Source: Filobasidium wieringae
Lineage: Eukaryota > Basidiomycota > Tremellomycetes > Filobasidiales > Filobasidiaceae
NCBI GenBank assembly: GCA_001600055.1
Contig: BCIV01000010.1
Span: 558,001-622,000 of the forward strand
DNA length: 64,000 nucleotides
Direction of reading: 5' to 3'
A program made the translations under genes and the position numbers. Of this stretch, positions 62,468-64,000 are shown piece by piece. The notes under the pieces are model-generated. The model saw nothing but the letters and a program-made list of their open reading frames with translations. It was not told where the DNA came from and did not search any database. Each line of letters opens with the position of its first letter. Position 1 is the first letter of the stretch.

Positions 62468-64000
62468 ATGAACAGCACCAATCTACACGTTTATTACCTG
62501 CAAAGGAATTTATCCGGGTTCAAGAAATACCTGGATGGGACGGAACAGTTCGAGGGAGGCAAGGGGAATGGGCACGGTGGGAAGGCAGGATCTTCAAGCG
62601 GTCCCCGGAGTTGGAGCTTGAATTCGTTGTCGTCAGCACCGAAGAAACCAGATCCGAATGTCAAGGATGGACTAGGCAGGACCGTACTCCATCTGGTCTG
62701 TTCCACCGTCAACGATTCCAAATCACACGACTTCCTCTCCGTCCTCCTCAACCATCCTCAAATCGCGGTAAACGTACAAGATTCAGAGTCGGGGTGGACA
62801 CCCCTCCATCGAGCCATGTGGGCCGGTAATCTTCGAGCTGCGAGGGATTTATTGTCGAGGAGTGATATCGACATTGGCGTCAAAGATTATGAAGGTTTCT
62901 CCCCCTTCGATGTTTACAATTCCACCTGTGAGGGTACCAACCCCACGGAAGCTGCCGCCGGTACGGATCTCTACACCTGGGGAAGTAATCGTAATTACAG
63001 CTTAGGAGCGGGGGACGCGACCGATCGAGCTCTTCCCGAGCGAGTCAATCTTCTTAATCAAGTTCAAGCTACTGCTGCGGCCGATACTTCCACCGAGAGG
63101 GACGATTCCGTTCAGCCTTCCTATGATTCGACCAAGTTTGATCGAGTCGGCGTTAATGATGTCGTCATGGCCAAGTTTCATACGGGAGTGCTGACGGCGG
63201 AGAGGAGAGGGAATCTATCTTTGACTGGATTTGGGTCGAACGGAAGGTGAGTGTCGCCTGGAGAGACTGATCCAATGGGCTTTCATTGATATGGTTTTCT
63301 TACAACGACTACTAGGCTGGGCAAATCGACTCATTCGCAATATGCCCTCTTACCCCATTCAGACTTGATGAACGTCAACTTCACTGCCATCGCTTTGGGG
63401 CAGGATCATACCCTCGCCGTGACCTCGGGTGGATATATCATGTCTTGGGGTCAGAACAGGTTCTCTCAATTGGGATACGTTATCGAAGCAGCAGCAGATA
63501 CCGTGCATAAAGCTTTCAACAATTCGTCCGAAGAGGTACAGGTTCAAGTCCAGCCCAAAAGGATCATCGGACCGTTAAAGAAGGAGTTTGTAGTTGGGGT
63601 AGCTGCTAGTCGGCTTAGCAGCGCTTGTTGGACGAGCGATTCGATCTGGACTTGGGGGACGAACAGCGGACATTTGGGGTACGACAAGGCTACCAACCCG
63701 GTCCAGGTCTTGCCGCGGAAGGTCACTGGAATCAGTCAGTCCGTCATTGATATGGCCATGACGGATTATGCGACAGCTTGTCTGGTGGAAACCAAGGAGG
63801 TCCTGGTCATGCATCACGACGCGGTTTTTAAGATCAATTTCCCTACACAACGCTTCCCTTCCGACTTTATCGTTTACCGACCCCCTCAGTATGTTTCCCG
63901 ACCGACAATTGACAAGATCACTTCATGTGGGAACACCGTGGCGGCGGTCTCATCGCTGGGTGATGTCTTCACCTTCAACTTGCCAAATCCGGTCGATATC
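62468..64000 (+). CDS. Ankyrin and RCC1 repeat protein (IBtk/Btb3-like), cut by window edge
   Basis: Exon 1 (62468-63246) starts MNSTNLHVYYLQRNLSGFKK. It has two ankyrin repeats (DGLGRTVLHLVCSTVNDSKS, SGWTPLHRAMWAGNLRAARD, DYEGFSPFDVYNST), then enters RCC1 repeats (DLYTWGSNRNYSLGAGD). Exon 2 (63316 onward) continues the propeller: IALGQDHTLAVTSGGYIMSW, GQNRFSQLGY and IWTWGTNSGHLGYDKATNP. It stays open to the last base. Ankyrin followed by RCC1 and, in known relatives, BTB domains is the layout of the IBtk/Btb3 family, which act as cullin-3 adaptors. The BTB part would be beyond the window, so the family call is inference. A further upstream exon cannot be excluded. Confidence 0.82.

Overview
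The window is eukaryotic nuclear DNA packed with intron-rich protein genes. Coding regions are split by many short introns, mostly 50-80 bases, with GT-AG borders and a few GC-AG borders. The protein families (SRP54, an SRPK-type kinase, RFC1, a CSN5-type isopeptidase, an ADAM metalloprotease, acetate kinase, a HAM1-like protein) point to a fungus. The intron density and the protein character fit a basidiomycete yeast of the Tremellomycetes (the Cryptococcus/Kwoniella/Trichosporon side of the tree). That placement is inference from gene content; no marker gene was compared. I found no rRNA gene, tRNA gene, transposon, CRISPR array or prophage.

Layout, left to right: an RRM protein (NOP6-like, cut by the left edge, minus strand); SRP54 (+); a cystathionine beta-lyase/mevalonate kinase fusion (-); BCS1 (+); a damaged or unresolved small-GTPase-like locus (-); an MFS transporter (+); an SRPK kinase (-); a membrane-anchored ADAM protease (-); glutamate decarboxylase (-); a mitochondrial-type double HMG-box protein (-); an unknown single-pass membrane protein (+); DNA polymerase eta (+); an unknown coiled-coil protein (-); a tricalbin-like SMP/C2 protein (-); CSN5 (-); TMA46 (+); a highly expressed HAM1-like protein (+); a PCI-domain protein (+); RFC1 (+); a GPI-anchored Ser/Thr-rich protein (-); a probable Mediator subunit 21 (+); a RAMP4-type ER protein (-); the Rab7 GTPase (+); acetate kinase (-); an unknown basic protein (+); mitochondrial ribosomal protein bL9 (-); and an ankyrin/RCC1 protein that runs off the right edge (+).

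Most genes are housekeeping genes with no common pathway. The most unusual object is the fusion gene at 3429-6858. Ten exons, all consistent in phase, encode one 931-residue protein. It carries a complete cystathionine beta-lyase (methionine synthesis) followed by a complete mevalonate kinase (sterol/isoprenoid synthesis). The exon that joins the two has no stop codon and no internal methionine.

Secondary points of interest are four GC-AG introns in 64 kb, a tandem BRCT arrangement in RFC1, a P-loop locus that looks broken, and palindromic CRE or E-box sites in the promoters of the HAM1-like, acetate kinase and glutamate decarboxylase genes. Exon borders were assigned by eye, from splice consensus, reading phase and expected protein family; no transcript data were available.
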